Shown here: positions 63,720 through 64,000 of the stretch, in pieces | Numbering within the stretch: the first letter of the stretch is position 1 | Layout of the letters: each line of letters starts with the position of its first letter | NCBI RefSeq assembly: GCF_014203855.1 | Contig: NZ_JACHJV010000001.1 | Span: forward strand, 4,960,001 to 5,024,000 | DNA: 64,000 bases | Direction: 5' to 3' | Source: Kitasatospora kifunensis | GTDB taxonomy: Bacteria; Actinomycetota; Actinomycetes; Streptomycetales; Streptomycetaceae | The notes under the pieces: model-generated | The model's input: only the letters and a program-made list of their open reading frames with translations | Database searches by the model: none | What the model was told of the DNA's origin: nothing | Position numbers and translations under genes: made by a program

Positions 63720-64000
63720 GCACCAACAGCAGTTCCCCCGTCGTCGGCATCGCCATGGGTTCCGACTCCGACTGGTCGGTGATGGAGGCCGCCGCGCAGG
63801 CGCTCGACGAGTTCGAGGTGCCCTACGAGGTCAACGTCCTGTCGGCGCACCGGATGCCGCGCGAGATGATCGGCTACGGCGAGCAGGCCCACCGGCGCGG
63901 CCTGAAGGCGATCATCGCCGGGGCCGGTGGCGCCGCCCACCTGCCGGGCATGCTCGCCTCGGTGACCCCGCTGCCGGTGATCGGCGTCCCGGTGCCGCTG
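63716..64000 (+). CDS. purE: 5-(carboxyamino)imidazole ribonucleotide mutase, truncated by the window edge
   Basis: Converts N5-CAIR to CAIR, the step after PurK. The first 95 codons are present and in frame to the last base. They include IAMGSDSDWSVMEAAAQAL, the catalytic loop SAHRMPREM and IAGAGGAAHLPGMLASVTPLPVIGVP. The GTG at 63716 overlaps the purK stop. The remainder lies outside the window. Confidence 0.95.
   Translation, partial: MSTNSSSPVVGIAMGSDSDWSVMEAAAQALDEFEVPYEVNVLSAHRMPREMIGYGEQAHRRGLKAIIAGAGGAAHLPGMLASVTPLPVIGVPVPL

Overview
This window is very GC-rich actinobacterial chromosome, most likely Streptomyces or a close relative such as Kitasatospora. The evidence is the strong G/C bias at third codon positions, many leaderless -10 promoters (TAnnnT six to eight bases before the start codon), frequent GTG starts with ATGA/GTGA gene overlaps, and recognisable streptomycete loci: afsQ1/afsQ2 with divergent sigQ, an acyl-CoA carboxylase cluster with the tiny mmpB gene, cya next to a GAF-GGDEF gene, and hut genes with an M20 hydrolase. 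No rRNA, tRNA, prophage or CRISPR array was seen. The window opens inside a nucleoside transporter permease and closes inside purE.

Region 1 (1-11.1 kb) starts with nucleoside uptake and salvage (two ABC permeases, cdd, deoA). A small type II toxin-antitoxin pair, a PTP/PhyH/GH16-like cluster, a divergent LysR/MFS pair and adenosine deaminase (add) follow. Region 2 (11.1-19.6 kb) holds a small secreted protein, PspC and VanZ-like membrane proteins, the AfsQ signalling cluster with sigQ, and a divergent AraC/oxidoreductase pair. Region 3 (19.6-22.8 kb) is the one clearly accessory stretch. It has orphan ORFs, a DUF2637 (SpdB-like) membrane protein, four direct repeats spaced about 60 bp apart, and an IS21-like transposase relative whose catalytic residues look degraded.

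Region 4 (22.8-36.6 kb) returns to nucleoside and sugar metabolism: a uridine-kinase-like NTPase, deoC with two overlapping aldehyde dehydrogenase genes, an alpha-amylase, a phosphohexomutase/pentomutase, purine nucleoside phosphorylase, an LpdA-like flavoprotein and a DeoR-family regulator. A palindrome CTACGCGCGTAG sits in the promoters of add, deoC and the PNP gene, and a weaker copy lies before deoA. Together these define a putative nucleoside-catabolism regulon spread over 30 kb.

Region 5 (36.6-47 kb) contains the acyl-CoA carboxylase genes (alpha, epsilon, beta) with maf, mmpB and divergent birA, followed by adenylate cyclase and a diguanylate cyclase. Region 6 (47-57.8 kb) has fdhD and a histidine-utilisation locus: hutH, an RpiR regulator, then the hutU / M20 hydrolase / hutF / hutI operon, which carries a repeated CCTGAAT/ATTCAGG operator. 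Region 7 (57.8-64 kb) contains a POT peptide transporter, a CRP-type palindrome before a two-component system, a GtrA protein, and purK-purE.
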